NCBI GenBank assembly: GCA_003214855.1
Contig: QCLC01000001.1
Span: 1 to 64,000 of the forward strand
DNA length: 64,000 nt
Direction: 5' to 3'
From: Prochlorococcus sp. AG-412-I05
Lineage (GTDB): Bacteria; Cyanobacteriota; Cyanobacteriia; PCC-6307; Cyanobiaceae
In this document: one piece after another, positions 11,510-21,557 of the stretch
Layout: each line of letters starts with the position of its first letter
Position numbering within the stretch: position 1 is the first letter of the stretch
The notes under the pieces: generated by a model
Told to the model about the DNA's origin: nothing
Seen by the model: only the letters and a program-made list of their open reading frames with translations
The model's database searches: none
Position numbers and translations under genes: made by a program

Positions 11510-12271
11510 GTGAAGGACCAACTATCTGCTGCGATGACCTTGCCATTGACTCCTGCCGATCAACTGATCATTGCTCTTGATGGAATGGAGCGTGCTGAGG
11601 CCCTTGCGTTCAGCTCAAAGTTGCCAGGGATCAGTTGGGTCAAGGTGGGCCTGGAACTGTTTGTCAGTGCGGGGCCAGAGGTCTTGGCTGCTCTACGGGA
11701 GCAAGGGTTGCGGATTTTTCTTGATCTCAAGTTTCACGATATCCCTGCCACCATGGCAGGAGCCTGTCGCCGAGCGGCGAGCTTTGGCGCAGAGTTGATC
11801 ACTGTGCATGCCTGTGCTGGCCGTGCTGCCCTCGCTGAAGCTCAGGCTGCTGCTTGCGAGGGGGCTGCGGAGGTTGGCTTGTCAGCACCCAGGTTGTTGG
11901 CCGTTACTGTGCTCACCAGTTGGGATGAGAAGCGTCTAGCGAATGAGCTGTGCATTCCTCAGTCTCTTCAGGCCAGGGTGGAGTGGTTGGCTGAGTTGGC
12001 AGTGGAGTCAGGCTTGGGCGGCTGCGTGTGTTCTCCCTGGGAAGTCAGCGGCTTACGCCGACTGCATCCCTCGCCATTTGAGTTGGTGACTCCTGGTATT
12101 CGCCCCTCTGGGGCTGAATTGGCGGATCAGGTCAGGGTCATGAGTCCTACAGCGGCGCTGAATGCAGGAGCTTCACGTTTGGTGATTGGCAGGCCGATTA
12201 CCCGTGCTGTTGATCCGGCAGAGGCGTTTGCACGCTGCTGCTTTGAGCTTGAACAGCGTCAGCTGGACTGA
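11510..12271 (+). CDS. pyrF: Orotidine 5'-phosphate decarboxylase
   Basis: [55 protein letters not shown] start immediately after the tyrS stop. Confidence 0.95.
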   Translation: MKDQLSAAMTLPLTPADQLIIALDGMERAEALAFSSKLPGISWVKVGLELFVSAGPEVLAALREQGLRIFLDLKFHDIPATMAGACRRAASFGAELITVHACAGRAALAEAQAAACEGAAEVGLSAPRLLAVTVLTSWDEKRLANELCIPQSLQARVEWLAELAVESGLGGCVCSPWEVSGLRRLHPSPFELVTPGIRPSGAELADQVRVMSPTAALNAGASRLVIGRPITRAVDPAEAFARCCFELEQRQLD

Positions 12272-12876
12272 CCGAGGCGAGGTTCGGTGCCTGCCAGCAA
12301 GCGTTGCAGATTGGAGCGGTGTCGCCACACCACCATGGCCATGGCTGCAAACGCCACCGCCAGGTAAGCCGGCGGTGAGTTGCCTTGAAAGCGCAAGATC
12401 ATCAGCAACGGCAAGCTGAGGGCGGCGATGATGCTCGATAACGACACGATTCTGCTGAAGCTCAGCACAGTGAGGAAGATGCCGAAACAGGCCAGCCCTA
12501 CAGGCCAGGAGATGCCTAGCAGCATCCCCAGACCTGTTGCGACAGCTTTGCCGCCTTTCCATCCCAGCCATACAGGCCAGATGTGACCTGCCAAGGCTGC
12601 TAGACCTGCCGCAACTTGCCATCCATCATCAAGCTCAAGTGCCATGGCAACCAGTACGGCGGTTGTGCCTTTGCCAACATCGATAAGGAAAACGGCAAGG
12701 GCAGGACCTTTACCCACCTGGCGCAGCACATTGGTGGCCCCGGTTGATCCAGAACCCTTCTCACGCAGGTCGATTCCTGCCAACCATTGGGCTGCAAGAT
12801 ATCCGCTGGGCAGTGAACCCAGCAGATATCCCATTACTAGGGAGAGAAGACTTCCAAATAGAGAGTTGAACATCAT
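12259..12876 (-). CDS. plsY: Glycerol-3-phosphate acyltransferase PlsY
   Basis: [56 protein letters not shown]. Confidence 0.95.
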   Translation of the reverse strand: MMFNSLFGSLLSLVMGYLLGSLPSGYLAAQWLAGIDLREKGSGSTGATNVLRQVGKGPALAVFLIDVGKGTTAVLVAMALELDDGWQVAAGLAALAGHIWPVWLGWKGGKAVATGLGMLLGISWPVGLACFGIFLTVLSFSRIVSLSSIIAALSLPLLMILRFQGNSPPAYLAVAFAAMAMVVWRHRSNLQRLLAGTEPRLGQSS

Positions 12877-13922
12877 CAGAGCAGTTCTTCGTCTTCGAAC
12901 CGTTCTTGCGGCCCAGCTGCAAAGGCTAGCCAGAGAGGGAACTGAAGCACGGGGATCTCTACGCTGCGTTGGGCTGCATCAATCAGGATGAGGGGGACTT
13001 CCCCTCGTTCCTCAAGTCGGTCGGCGCGCTCTACAAGAGCTTCGCCGCGTTCAAAAAGAACAATGCCGCTGCTTGGGCCGAAGTCTTCTCGAGCGAGGCC
13101 CAGGGCATCTTGAAGGCCACGTCGCCATTCGCCAAGCCGTTCTGGTTCGCCGGCAAGTACCAGGCTTTGGAATCGGTCGCCATAGAGTTCACCGACGATG
13201 GCAATCAGGGCTGCAGCCACAAGGATGTTGCGTGTTCGGCTGTTCCGGCTTGGCTGTGCTCCTCGTCCACCTTGATTGAAAAACCAGTCTTCTAAAAGTT
13301 CTTTGTCCCTGGGATCAAGGCTGCGTCGCAGTTTCCAAGGATCGGCGTAGAAGTCTGGTTGAGTTAGAAATTGCTCCAAACATTCACGGATCAGGCTTTC
13401 GTCTGGTTTAAAGGTGTCAGCAACAGCTAGGGCGTTGTCCTGAGCGGCGGCCTCGGGCGTTGACTTGGGTTGGTCTAGGGGAGAAGGTTGGACTACAACA
13501 GGCTGCACAACCAGTTCAAGTTGCTCTACTGATTGGGCCAGATCTTGTAGAGCGCCTGTGAGGTAGTCCTGGAAGCCTTTGACACGCCTGGCAATAGCAT
13601 CGGACTGGCCAGCGAAGGAACTGCTGAGCTCCTTTTCCAGTTGGGATTTGCGGTTGGAGAGGTCTTTGATTTCTGCTTCGAGTTGATCGCGACGTTGCTG
13701 CAGCTCGGTCAAGGCCACTTTTAGGAGTGGATCAAGATCTGGTTTGTCTTGAGGAGCTGCTAGGTCATCGGATTGAGAGTCCGCTGAGTTTTTCGAGGGC
13801 TGTTCAGGAGATAGCTGTTCAGGAGAAGGCTGTTCAGGAGATCGTTGTTCAGGTGCAAGCTGTTCAGGAGACGTCTGCTCAGGGGGAGACTGTTTGCTCA
13901 GGGGGAGGTCGGCTTCAGGCAT
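12876..13922 (-). CDS. DUF3086-type cyanobacterial protein with N-terminal SPEQx repeats
   Basis: Coiled-coil middle plus a conserved C-terminal domain (FYADPWKLRRSLDPRDKELLEDWFFNQGGRGAQPSRNSRTRNILVAAALIAIVGELYGDRF). Confidence 0.75.
   Translation of the reverse strand: MPEADLPLSKQSPPEQTSPEQLAPEQRSPEQPSPEQLSPEQPSKNSADSQSDDLAAPQDKPDLDPLLKVALTELQQRRDQLEAEIKDLSNRKSQLEKELSSSFAGQSDAIARRVKGFQDYLTGALQDLAQSVEQLELVVQPVVVQPSPLDQPKSTPEAAAQDNALAVADTFKPDESLIRECLEQFLTQPDFYADPWKLRRSLDPRDKELLEDWFFNQGGRGAQPSRNSRTRNILVAAALIAIVGELYGDRFQSLVLAGEPERLGEWRRGLQDALGLAREDFGPSSGIVLFERGEALVERADRLEERGEVPLILIDAAQRSVEIPVLQFPLWLAFAAGPQERFEDEELL
13801..13890. repeat. Six tandem 15-bp units (consensus TGTTCAGGAGAnnnC on +) encoding SPEQx pentapeptides
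   Basis: Units at 13801, 13816, 13831, 13846, 13861 and 13876, read directly. Confidence 0.9.
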
Positions 13923-14085
13923 GAACCAGGCAGGCAGGGGTGGTATAGCTCTCAGGACAGATGTTGGGTCTGTTTGGGGAGTTGATGAGAGAGGGCCGAA
14001 CTGGACCCATTACTGATTTAGGAGCGATATGGGGGCAAGCAGGATTTGTCAATAGCTGCGAGTTTGTTTCTGGGCCTTGATGACA

Positions 14086-14832
14086 TCAGCTGAAAAGAAT
14101 CTGGGTGAGCAACACATCCATCAAAGACACTGTGACTAGGGTCATCACAACAGCGCCAGTGGTGCTGGTGCCAACTTCTTTTGGACCGCCACGCGTTGTG
14201 AGGCCCCAACCGCAAGCCAGAACAGCAATCTGAAGGCCGAACACCAATGATTTGATCATCATGAATGGCAGGTCATCCGGAGTCAGCCAAGTGCGCACGG
14301 AAGTCCAGAAGACCTCTGGTGGAATTTGATAAAGATTGGTGCTGCTGACCTGGCCGCTCCAGAGGGCTATACCGAAGAACAGAATGCATTGCACTGGTGC
14401 CATGACCACCATGGCGATCACTCGTGGAACCACCAAGTACTCAACCGGTTCGGTTCGCAACATGGTGATGGCATCGATCTGTTCAGTGACCTTCATGGTT
14501 CCCAGCTGAGCGGCATAGGCCGTGGCTACCTTGCCGGTGAGCAGCGTGGCGGTGAGAAGAGGAGCGATTTCCCTTGCCATACCAATGGCGAGAATCCCTC
14601 CCACCGTGGATCCAGCACCTTGTCTGCTCAGTTCTGCGGCGACCTGGATATTGAAGACCGTTCCTGCGGCTAAGCCTGTGATCAGCACAATCAGGAAGCT
14701 GCCTGGACCGGCCTCCATCAGCTGATCAAACAGGTCGACCTTGTTGATACGACCTCTGGCGGTGGCTGCCACTGCCTGGCCTCCGATGATGAGGCTGCTG
14801 CCCAGTCGCTTCAGCCAGCGAGGAGTCGTCAT
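14086..14832 (-). CDS. MlaE/YrbE-family ABC transporter permease
   Basis: MTTPRWLKRLGSSLIIGGQAV...GPGSFLIVLITGLAAGTVFNIQVAAELSRQGAGSTVGGILAIGMAREIAPLLTATLLTGKVATAYAAQLGTMKVTEQIDAI. Confidence 0.93.
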   Translation of the reverse strand: MTTPRWLKRLGSSLIIGGQAVAATARGRINKVDLFDQLMEAGPGSFLIVLITGLAAGTVFNIQVAAELSRQGAGSTVGGILAIGMAREIAPLLTATLLTGKVATAYAAQLGTMKVTEQIDAITMLRTEPVEYLVVPRVIAMVVMAPVQCILFFGIALWSGQVSSTNLYQIPPEVFWTSVRTWLTPDDLPFMMIKSLVFGLQIAVLACGWGLTTRGGPKEVGTSTTGAVVMTLVTVSLMDVLLTQILFS

Positions 14833-16272
14833 GACATGGCTGCCTGGTTGTGAGAGTTCCTTTCGGGCCAGCCTCGCATCACCACAAGACCCAACGCCAC
14901 AAGCACGGCGGGAATGAATCCCATGCACATGCGAATGGTGATCAGAGCGGATTCCGGTTGATCTGCATAGCTCAGTGCTCCGCCTGCTTCTGCTACTGAG
15001 CGATAGCCAGACAGTGAAAGCAGGATGCCGAGCAGTTGGATGCTCACACCAATACCGATTTTCTGAACCAGCACCATCCAGGCGGTGTAGAGGCCTGCTG
15101 GCTTGTCAGGGTCAGCATCAATTGCATCTGGCAGCAGACACCAAGGGATCAGATAAGCAGTTGCGGCTCCAAATCCCACCGTGCCAATGGTCGCCAACAA
15201 AGCCATCAATCTCAGACCATTAGTGCCTGCTGGAGGCCAGAGGTTGGCGAGGGATGCATCAGCGGAGAGGGGGGGGGAGCAGCATCGAAACAACACAAGC
15301 AGTGATCCATAGACATCCACCCCAGCACAGGGCCCTGATTCGCCCATGGCGATTGGCATACATGCTCCAGACCTGAAGGCCGATCAGGGCGCAGAGCTGG
15401 AAGGGCAGCAACATCCAGGTAGCCAGTTCTGCGGGTACGCGCATCAACTGGACCAGGTAGATCAGAGCAACTGGCTGCATCAACTGCAAAGCGCACCAGA
15501 GCAACAGGTAGAGCCCCAGAACTTTGAGGAAGCGTCTGTTGCTTATTATCCTCACAAGCTGCCGACTTAGGGGCTCGTGATGGCAACGCGGGCGCCGGGC
15601 GGTTTTTGTGAAAGGGGCCAACCCCCAGCAGCAGGCGAGGGTGGCTAAAGCCGCAATTGTGCCGGTGATGCGGCCCATGGCCAAGTAACCGTTGGCACCG
15701 TTGACCAGCAGTAAAGGAGTCACAATCAAGCCGCTTGCACCAGCGATGATTGATCCGGTGAATCTGGCGGCGTTGAGACGGTTGCGCACAGATGTGTCTT
15801 CTGTGAGCTCTGTGGAGAGGGCGGCATAAGGCAGATTGACGCTGGTGTAGGCGGTCATCAGCAGAATCGCCATCACGATGTAGTACGTCGTTTTCTGGGC
15901 AACGTCTCCGGGAGGAACCCACCAGATGGCGGCCAGGCTGATGCCGAGGGGGAGTGCTGCGCCAAGCATCCAGGGAATCCTTGGGCCCCAACGAGTTTGG
16001 GTGTGATCGCTCAGCCAGCCGATCATTGGGTCATTGATTCCATCCCAGAGCTTGATCACCATCAGCAGTGAGCCGGCAATAATTGCAGGCAGCCCGGCGG
16101 TCCCGGTAAAGAACACGAAGAGGTAGAACCCGAGCAGAGTTGCTGACAGCCCGGTTCCTGCATCGCCAAGGCCATAGGAGATCATCAGCCGGCGGCGTGA
16201 TCCCCCTTGAAGCGCTGTGGATGTCGTCAAGCTGTAAAAAGGGGGATGCGCAAGGTCATAATGAAGGGGCAC
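14829..16272 (-). pseudogene. MFS/GPH-like transporter split by a +1 frameshift at a 9-nt C run (G on + strand)
   Basis: ORFs 15259..16272 and 14829..15359 form one 12-TM-like transporter if one base of the run at 15269-15277 is removed (…CVVSMLLPPLSADASLANLWPPAGTNGLRLMALLATIGTVG…). Confidence 0.8.
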
Positions 16273-16320
16273 TGAACCGCAGACCCACTTTGTCTATCGC
16301 GATGGTTCTGCTGTGCTAGT

Positions 16321-16391
16321 GCGGGCGTTGTGTAGTGGTAAGACCTCAGCCTTCCAAGCTGATGACGCGGGTTCGATTCCCGCCGCCCGCT
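16321..16391 (+). tRNA. tRNA-Gly (TCC)
   Basis: GCGGGCG...CGCCCGC acceptor stem, GGTTCGATTCC T-arm, anticodon loop CTTCCAA. Confidence 0.95.
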
Positions 16392-16407
16392 TTTTTGAGT
16401 TTGCCTT

Positions 16408-18522
16408 TTAGAGCTTCAGTTTTGAGGCGTATTCCTCTGCCAGCAAGATCAACATGCTCCGGTTCTGCAGATCAATGTCCCTTGAAATCCATGCATTAGG
16501 TCTTGCGGGTAGATCATCGGGGCTAGGACGGGCTGTGTCCAGGATGCGGTGCCACGCAGAACTCGGTTCAGGCAGATCAAAGTGCATGGCTTTGCTGTAG
16601 GCGTTGAAGCCCATCCACATCACCGCACCGCTGGAGCCTCGATTCAGGCTGTAGCAGATGGTATGGGACCAGCTGCCCCAATCGGGTTTGTCGATCTCAA
16701 CACCATGCCATTGCAGCCAGAGATCGTCTGGACTCTGCTGAAGACGGACGGGCATCTCTTCAGGGGGGTGATTGATGGGACAGAAGAGTTCCGAAAGTTG
16801 GTGGCGAATCATCATCAGCCTGCTGACGAAGAGGTGCAAATCCATATCGCATTGTTCAGGGTTCCAGAGCATCCAGCCGAGTGGGTTGTCCTGACACCAG
16901 CTGTTGTTGTTCCCCCCCTGGCTGCGGCCCACTTCATCTCCCATCAAAAGCATTGGCACTCCTCTTGAAAGCAACAGGGTGGCGATCAGATTGCGCATCT
17001 GGCGATGGCGGAGGGCCTGCACGGCATTGTCACTGCAGGGGCCTTCTATGCCGTTGTTCCAGCTGTTGTTGTGATTTTCACCGTCGCGGTTGCTCTCTCC
17101 ATTGGCGAGGTTGTGTTTGCGGTTGAAACTCACCAGGTCATTGAGGGTGAAACCATCGTGTGCAGTGATGAAGTTCAGGGAACGTCCCAGCGGAGCTGGT
17201 TCACCTTTGTAGAGATCAGCACTTCCGCTTAGGCGTTGTCCCATCCTCCAGGCGCTGTCTTCGTCTCCTTTCCAGAAGGCACGTAGATCATCTCGGTAAT
17301 GGCCATTCCATGTTCCGATTCGTTGTGCTGGGAAATCGCTGAGTCGATAGAGGCCACCGCAATCCCATGGTTCGCTAAATAGTTTTAAATCGCTGAGCTC
17401 TGGATCAGCTTCAATCTCTTCAAATAAGGGAGGGTGTTCGAGTGGCTTTAGGTCTTCGCCTCGGCTCAGGGCGATCCCTAGATCGAAGCGGAAGCCATCG
17501 ACTCCTAGTTCGATGGCCCAGCAACGCATTGACTCGAGAATCAGCTGCCTCACGATTGGACGATTGGCGGCGATGCTGTTGCCGCAACCACTTACATCCA
17601 GGTATTCGCCACGCTCGTTTTGGTGGTAATAGAGAGCATCGCTGAAGCCTCGCCAGCTGAGTGTGGGGCCATCAAGGCTGCCTTCTGTGGTGTGGTTGTA
17701 GACCACGTCAAGGATGACTTCAATACCCTCGTCATGACAGGCCGCCACCAGCTCGCGGACTTGTTGGCGAGCCTGCAATGGATCGTCACCATGAACATAT
17801 TTGGGGTGGGGAGTGAACCAGTTCAGAGGGCTGTAGCCCCAGTAGTTGTCCCGCCCCGTTGGCGCATCAGAGGGATCGAAAGCAAAAATAGGCAGCAGCT
17901 CTATGGCCGTGATGCCGAGTTTTCGCAGATAGGGAATTTTGTCAATGAGTCCCAGGAAGGTGCCTTGGCGCTGAGGAGTTACCTCTGACTTCGAGCCGCT
18001 GCTGAATCCTCCGACATGGAGTTCGTAGAGCACGCTGCGGTTCCAGGGGTTCCTGGGGCGTGGATGGGATGCGAAGTCAAAATGTTCTCGTTCGCACACC
18101 ACTCCCTTTAGGCAGGCTTGGATATTTGGCGACGATCCCTTGGCCTGTTCTCTTTGATAGATATCCCAGCCACTGATGGCCCTTGTGCAGGGATCAAGCA
18201 GCACCTTGGAGGGGTGAAAACTATCGCTGCCAAGGTTGTGGGGGCCGAAGATCCGATAGCCATAACAGCAACCAGCTTGCAATCCTTCCACCTCAACATG
18301 CCAGTAGTCTCCGGATCGATGGCAAGGCTGAAGTTCAAGGATGAGCTCTGGCTGCGTGTCATTTGCATCGGCGAACAGCAGCAGCTCCACGCGCTTTGCC
18401 GTTGGGGCTGCAACAGAGAAATTGACGCCTCGGGTCGTGATTGTGCTGCCCAGGGGCCAAGGAGTGCCGAGATGCATCTTGCTTATAGCTGTGCCTGCGG
18501 CGAGGCAGAAAGCATTGGGCAC
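16408..18522 (-). CDS. glgX: Glycogen debranching enzyme / isoamylase (GlgX/TreX family)
   Basis: LGSTITTRGVNFSVAAPTAKRVELLLF, VILDVVYNHTTEG, DGFRFDLGIAL, LNFITAHDGFTLNDLVSFNRKHN. Confidence 0.92.
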   Translation of the reverse strand: MPNAFCLAAGTAISKMHLGTPWPLGSTITTRGVNFSVAAPTAKRVELLLFADANDTQPELILELQPCHRSGDYWHVEVEGLQAGCCYGYRIFGPHNLGSDSFHPSKVLLDPCTRAISGWDIYQREQAKGSSPNIQACLKGVVCEREHFDFASHPRPRNPWNRSVLYELHVGGFSSGSKSEVTPQRQGTFLGLIDKIPYLRKLGITAIELLPIFAFDPSDAPTGRDNYWGYSPLNWFTPHPKYVHGDDPLQARQQVRELVAACHDEGIEVILDVVYNHTTEGSLDGPTLSWRGFSDALYYHQNERGEYLDVSGCGNSIAANRPIVRQLILESMRCWAIELGVDGFRFDLGIALSRGEDLKPLEHPPLFEEIEADPELSDLKLFSEPWDCGGLYRLSDFPAQRIGTWNGHYRDDLRAFWKGDEDSAWRMGQRLSGSADLYKGEPAPLGRSLNFITAHDGFTLNDLVSFNRKHNLANGESNRDGENHNNSWNNGIEGPCSDNAVQALRHRQMRNLIATLLLSRGVPMLLMGDEVGRSQGGNNNSWCQDNPLGWMLWNPEQCDMDLHLFVSRLMMIRHQLSELFCPINHPPEEMPVRLQQSPDDLWLQWHGVEIDKPDWGSWSHTICYSLNRGSSGAVMWMGFNAYSKAMHFDLPEPSSAWHRILDTARPSPDDLPARPNAWISRDIDLQNRSMLILLAEEYASKLKL

Positions 18523-18554
18523 AAGCGAAGGAGTTCAGCCCGTTTCACAATGTC

Positions 18555-19211
18555 ATGACGTTGTCCCAATCATTGGAGTCGGGTAAGCCTCCAGAGCAAC
18601 TGAGTGGGCCCCTCTGGGTTTTTCCACCCAATCGAGACTGTGACGGGGGGACAGCCTGGTGGCTGGGATGTGACCCGGAACCCGTCTTAATCGACTGTCC
18701 GCCTTTGACGACAACCACCCTTGAGGCACTAAAACAGCTCGCCTCAGGGCGCTCGGCCCGGATCTTGCTGACCAGTCGAGAGGGGCATGGCAGGGTACGT
18801 GCGTTTCAAGATGCACTTGGATGGCCTGTATTGGTGCAGGAGCAGGAGGCTTATCTCCTGCCTGGGCTGACTTCGCTGGACAGTTTTGTTGATCAACACA
18901 CCACTGCTGCGGGGCTGCGGCTGCTTTGGACACCTGGGCCAACACCAGGGAGCTGTGTGGTTTTTGCTCCTGATCCTTGGAACGTACTTTTCTGTGGACG
19001 TTTGTTGATTCCTGTCGCGTTTGTTCAATTGGCTCCATTGGCACATCAGCGGACTTTTCATTGGCCTCGCCAGCTCAGGAGTGTGCAGAAATTGCGCCAA
19101 TGGATTCCTTCAGGTTCAAGGCCTGCACTGGCTTCTGGTGCTCCCCTTGGGGTTCTCGGAGGAGAGAAGTTGGCCCCATGGGATGCCTGGAAATCGCAGG
19201 CAAATCAGTGA
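18555..19211 (+). CDS. Metallo-beta-lactamase-fold hydrolase-like protein
   Basis: TAWWLGCDPEPVLIDCPPLT, LLTSREGHGRV, LLWTPGPTPGSCVVFAPDPWNVLFCGRLLIP. The canonical HxHxDH is degenerate (LTSREGHGR). Confidence 0.7.
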   Translation: MTLSQSLESGKPPEQLSGPLWVFPPNRDCDGGTAWWLGCDPEPVLIDCPPLTTTTLEALKQLASGRSARILLTSREGHGRVRAFQDALGWPVLVQEQEAYLLPGLTSLDSFVDQHTTAAGLRLLWTPGPTPGSCVVFAPDPWNVLFCGRLLIPVAFVQLAPLAHQRTFHWPRQLRSVQKLRQWIPSGSRPALASGAPLGVLGGEKLAPWDAWKSQANQ

Positions 19212-19369
19212 ATGAAATTGTTCAATTTTCGTATAAAGCGTTGCGCCACGGTCTCTTTCGGTTGCCGGCAGCGGCTTGAGTCCATACGATTAGCGCGAAT
19301 CGGGATAGCAGGGACGGATTTCGTCTTCTGCTCTGTCACTGAACAGTTCCGTACCATCACCCCTTTCCT

Positions 19370-19645
19370 ATGAACAAAGCTGACCTGGTCAACCTCGTCG
19401 CAGCCCGCACTGAGCTAACAAAAACAGATGTCTCCTTGGTGGTCGATGCTGCCATCGATACCATCATCGATTCCGTAGTGGAGGGGAAGAAGGTGTCCAT
19501 CCTTGGCTTCGGATCCTTTGAGCCTCGTGATCGTTCTGCTCGTCAGGGTCTAAACCCCAAGACAGGGCAGAAGATCAAGATCCCTGCCAAGCGTGTTCCG
19601 GCCTTTACCGCAGGCAAGATGTTCAAAGATCGCGTTCAGGGCTGA
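19370..19645 (+). CDS. hupB: DNA-binding protein HU
   Basis: 91-aa HU family: MNKADLVNLVAARTELTKTDVSLVVDAAIDTI...GFGSFEPRDRSARQGLNPKTGQKIKIPAKRVPAFTAGK. Confidence 0.97.
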   Translation: MNKADLVNLVAARTELTKTDVSLVVDAAIDTIIDSVVEGKKVSILGFGSFEPRDRSARQGLNPKTGQKIKIPAKRVPAFTAGKMFKDRVQG

Positions 19646-19668
19646 ATGTTCGCTCTTGTTTGCAGATG

Positions 19669-19695
19669 GGCGGTCGCCAAGGCCGCCTTTTATTT
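19669..19695 (+). terminator. Rho-independent terminator downstream of the HU gene
   Basis: GGCGGT-CGCCAAG-GCCGCC hairpin followed by TTTTATTT. Confidence 0.65.
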
Positions 19696-19732
19696 GTGGG
19701 CCTATTGAGACAGGGCTCCTTCCATTGATTCA

Positions 19733-20653
19733 ATGGCCACGCCCTTTGAAATGCCTGATCATCTGTGTGAGCAGATGGAAGCGGGGCAGCGGCTTAGGAA
19801 TCAGGGCTATCGCGGCCGGTTTGCTCCGTCTCCGACTGGACCATTACACCTGGGTAATCTGTGCACGGCTCTGGTGTCTTGGTTGCAAGCGCGCTTGGCT
19901 AATGGGGCTTGGCTGTTGCGGGTGGATGACCTGGATAAGCCTCGCAATCGTGTTGGAGCGGCTGAGAACCTGCAGCAGGATTTGCACTGGCTAGGCCTTG
20001 ATTGGGATGGCCCCGTGGTGTTTCAGAGCCGCCGCCGTGGCCTTTACAATTCTTTCCTCTCGGCTCTGAGGCGTCAGGGGAAGTTGTATGCCTGTCGATG
20101 TAGCCGGAGAATGTTGGCTGACATCTCAGCACCAGCTGGGCGGCACTCGATTTACCCAGGCACGTGTCGAGATCTGGAGCTGTTTTGGGGGTGGCATGAG
20201 GGCAGGCTGCCCAGTTGGCGTTTAAGGGTGAGCAAAGAGTTCTCCCATACCAGTGGGGACGTGATTTTGCGGCGCGCTGATGGTTTTATCGCTTATCACT
20301 TGGCGACAGTTGTTGATGAACTGACTCTCGGGATTAGCGAGGTGGTACGCGGTGAAGACTTGCTTGAGGCTATGAATGCACAGCTCGCTTTGATCAATGC
20401 GATTTCAGCGCGGCCTGTGATCTATCGCCACGTGCCGTTGTTGTGTGATGATCAAGGCAGGAAGTTGGCCAAGCGAGAGGGACATGCTGGTTTGGAGAGC
20501 CTGCGTTCCGAGGGACTGGGGCCTTCCCATGTGGTGGGCTGGCTTGCTGCTAGCCAGGGCCTTGTCCCTTTTGGTGATGAACTCACGGCAGGGGAGTTGT
20601 TGAGTGAGTTGAAGAAGAAGGAGGGGATTCTGAAAAGCGTGCTGAAACCTTAA
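19733..20653 (+). CDS. gluQ: Glutamyl-Q tRNA(Asp) synthetase
   Basis: RGRFAPSPTGPLHLGNLCTALVSWLQARLANGAWLLRVDDLDKPR, YPGTCRD, KLAKREG; no anticodon-binding domain. Confidence 0.93.
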   Translation: MATPFEMPDHLCEQMEAGQRLRNQGYRGRFAPSPTGPLHLGNLCTALVSWLQARLANGAWLLRVDDLDKPRNRVGAAENLQQDLHWLGLDWDGPVVFQSRRRGLYNSFLSALRRQGKLYACRCSRRMLADISAPAGRHSIYPGTCRDLELFWGWHEGRLPSWRLRVSKEFSHTSGDVILRRADGFIAYHLATVVDELTLGISEVVRGEDLLEAMNAQLALINAISARPVIYRHVPLLCDDQGRKLAKREGHAGLESLRSEGLGPSHVVGWLAASQGLVPFGDELTAGELLSELKKKEGILKSVLKP

Positions 20654-20743
20654 AGGCGCAACGTCTCCAATTCTTAACGAAGCCTTCGGGATCACAATCG
20701 CAAAAATGTATGAAAATAAACAGCCACCTAATGCATACAATCA

Positions 20744-20941
20744 ATGGCGATCTGCCCTAACTGCGGAGGTAGTGGCATTCAACGCATCAGTCACCTGCGG
20801 TTTCGTACCTGCTTGGACTGTCTTGGCCAGGGGAGCGTCATAGAAGAGCCGAACACTCGTTATGCGCTGGAGTCTCCAGTTGGAGATCTTCAAGTTGAGC
20901 AGACGATCAAGACTCCTGTTGCTGCTCCTGTGGCGAGCTGA
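20744..20941 (+). CDS. Small CxxCxGxG zinc-ribbon-like protein
   Basis: CPNCGGSGIQRISHLRFRTCLDCLGQG: paired CxxC motifs like a DnaJ zinc finger. Confidence 0.6.
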   Translation: MAICPNCGGSGIQRISHLRFRTCLDCLGQGSVIEEPNTRYALESPVGDLQVEQTIKTPVAAPVAS

Positions 20942-21557
20942 TCAAAATTTTTAATCTTTTGCAAGCAATTAAGCCTATGCAGCTCCCTTAAGAAAGGGGA
21001 AGGTTGATCAATACATGTTGTGTATTAAGACAAGTATGAGTTGAGAGTTGAAGCCAATGGAGCTCTAGTCTCTTTATATTACCGGCATCACTAAATGATG
21101 CTGTTAAACACTATTTATGCTTTGACCAATTATACCGCTATCACTCAAAGGGTGTTTCTAATTGCCACTATGTTGAAGTGATTTTTAAATGGCTTGTGAG
21201 CTACTTGAAGAAAGAGCTAGAAGCAAAAAGAAGAGTGCCTCGCCAGGCGAGTTGCGATGGTATTGGAATTTCGATCTTTGCTCAATCAGAGGGTGGTGGC
21301 CTGTGTGATGCGGCTACGAGGCAATCACCTGGCATCAGTTGATGAGAAGGCATTGACCATCGGCTTGGGTCTGCCAACGTGAAGTAACATTCAGTTGGAA
21401 TCCATGAGCCCCACTTCTCGAACAAAGTGCGTTTCCAGTATGTCTGTGGTGGCTTGAAGCCTGGGATGGCAGGGAGCTCAGGCACTAAGGCATGCTGCCA
21501 TGATTCCGACTTGAGAATGGCCGCCTTCAGTGCGTTCCTGGGCTAACTGCTTCGCCT

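Noticed and set aside
14326-14673. 115-aa + ORF opposite the MlaE permease
   Set aside because: Antisense to a well-supported CDS.
15212-15991. 259-aa minus ORF overlapping the split transporter
   Set aside because: Alternative frame of the transporter; low-complexity and lacks TM organisation.
21282-21485. 67-aa minus ORF MPELPAIPGFKPPQTYWKRTLFEKWGSW...
   Set aside because: Somewhat protein-like, but it sits in a decayed region next to the Ig-like remnant; not enough support without a homology search.
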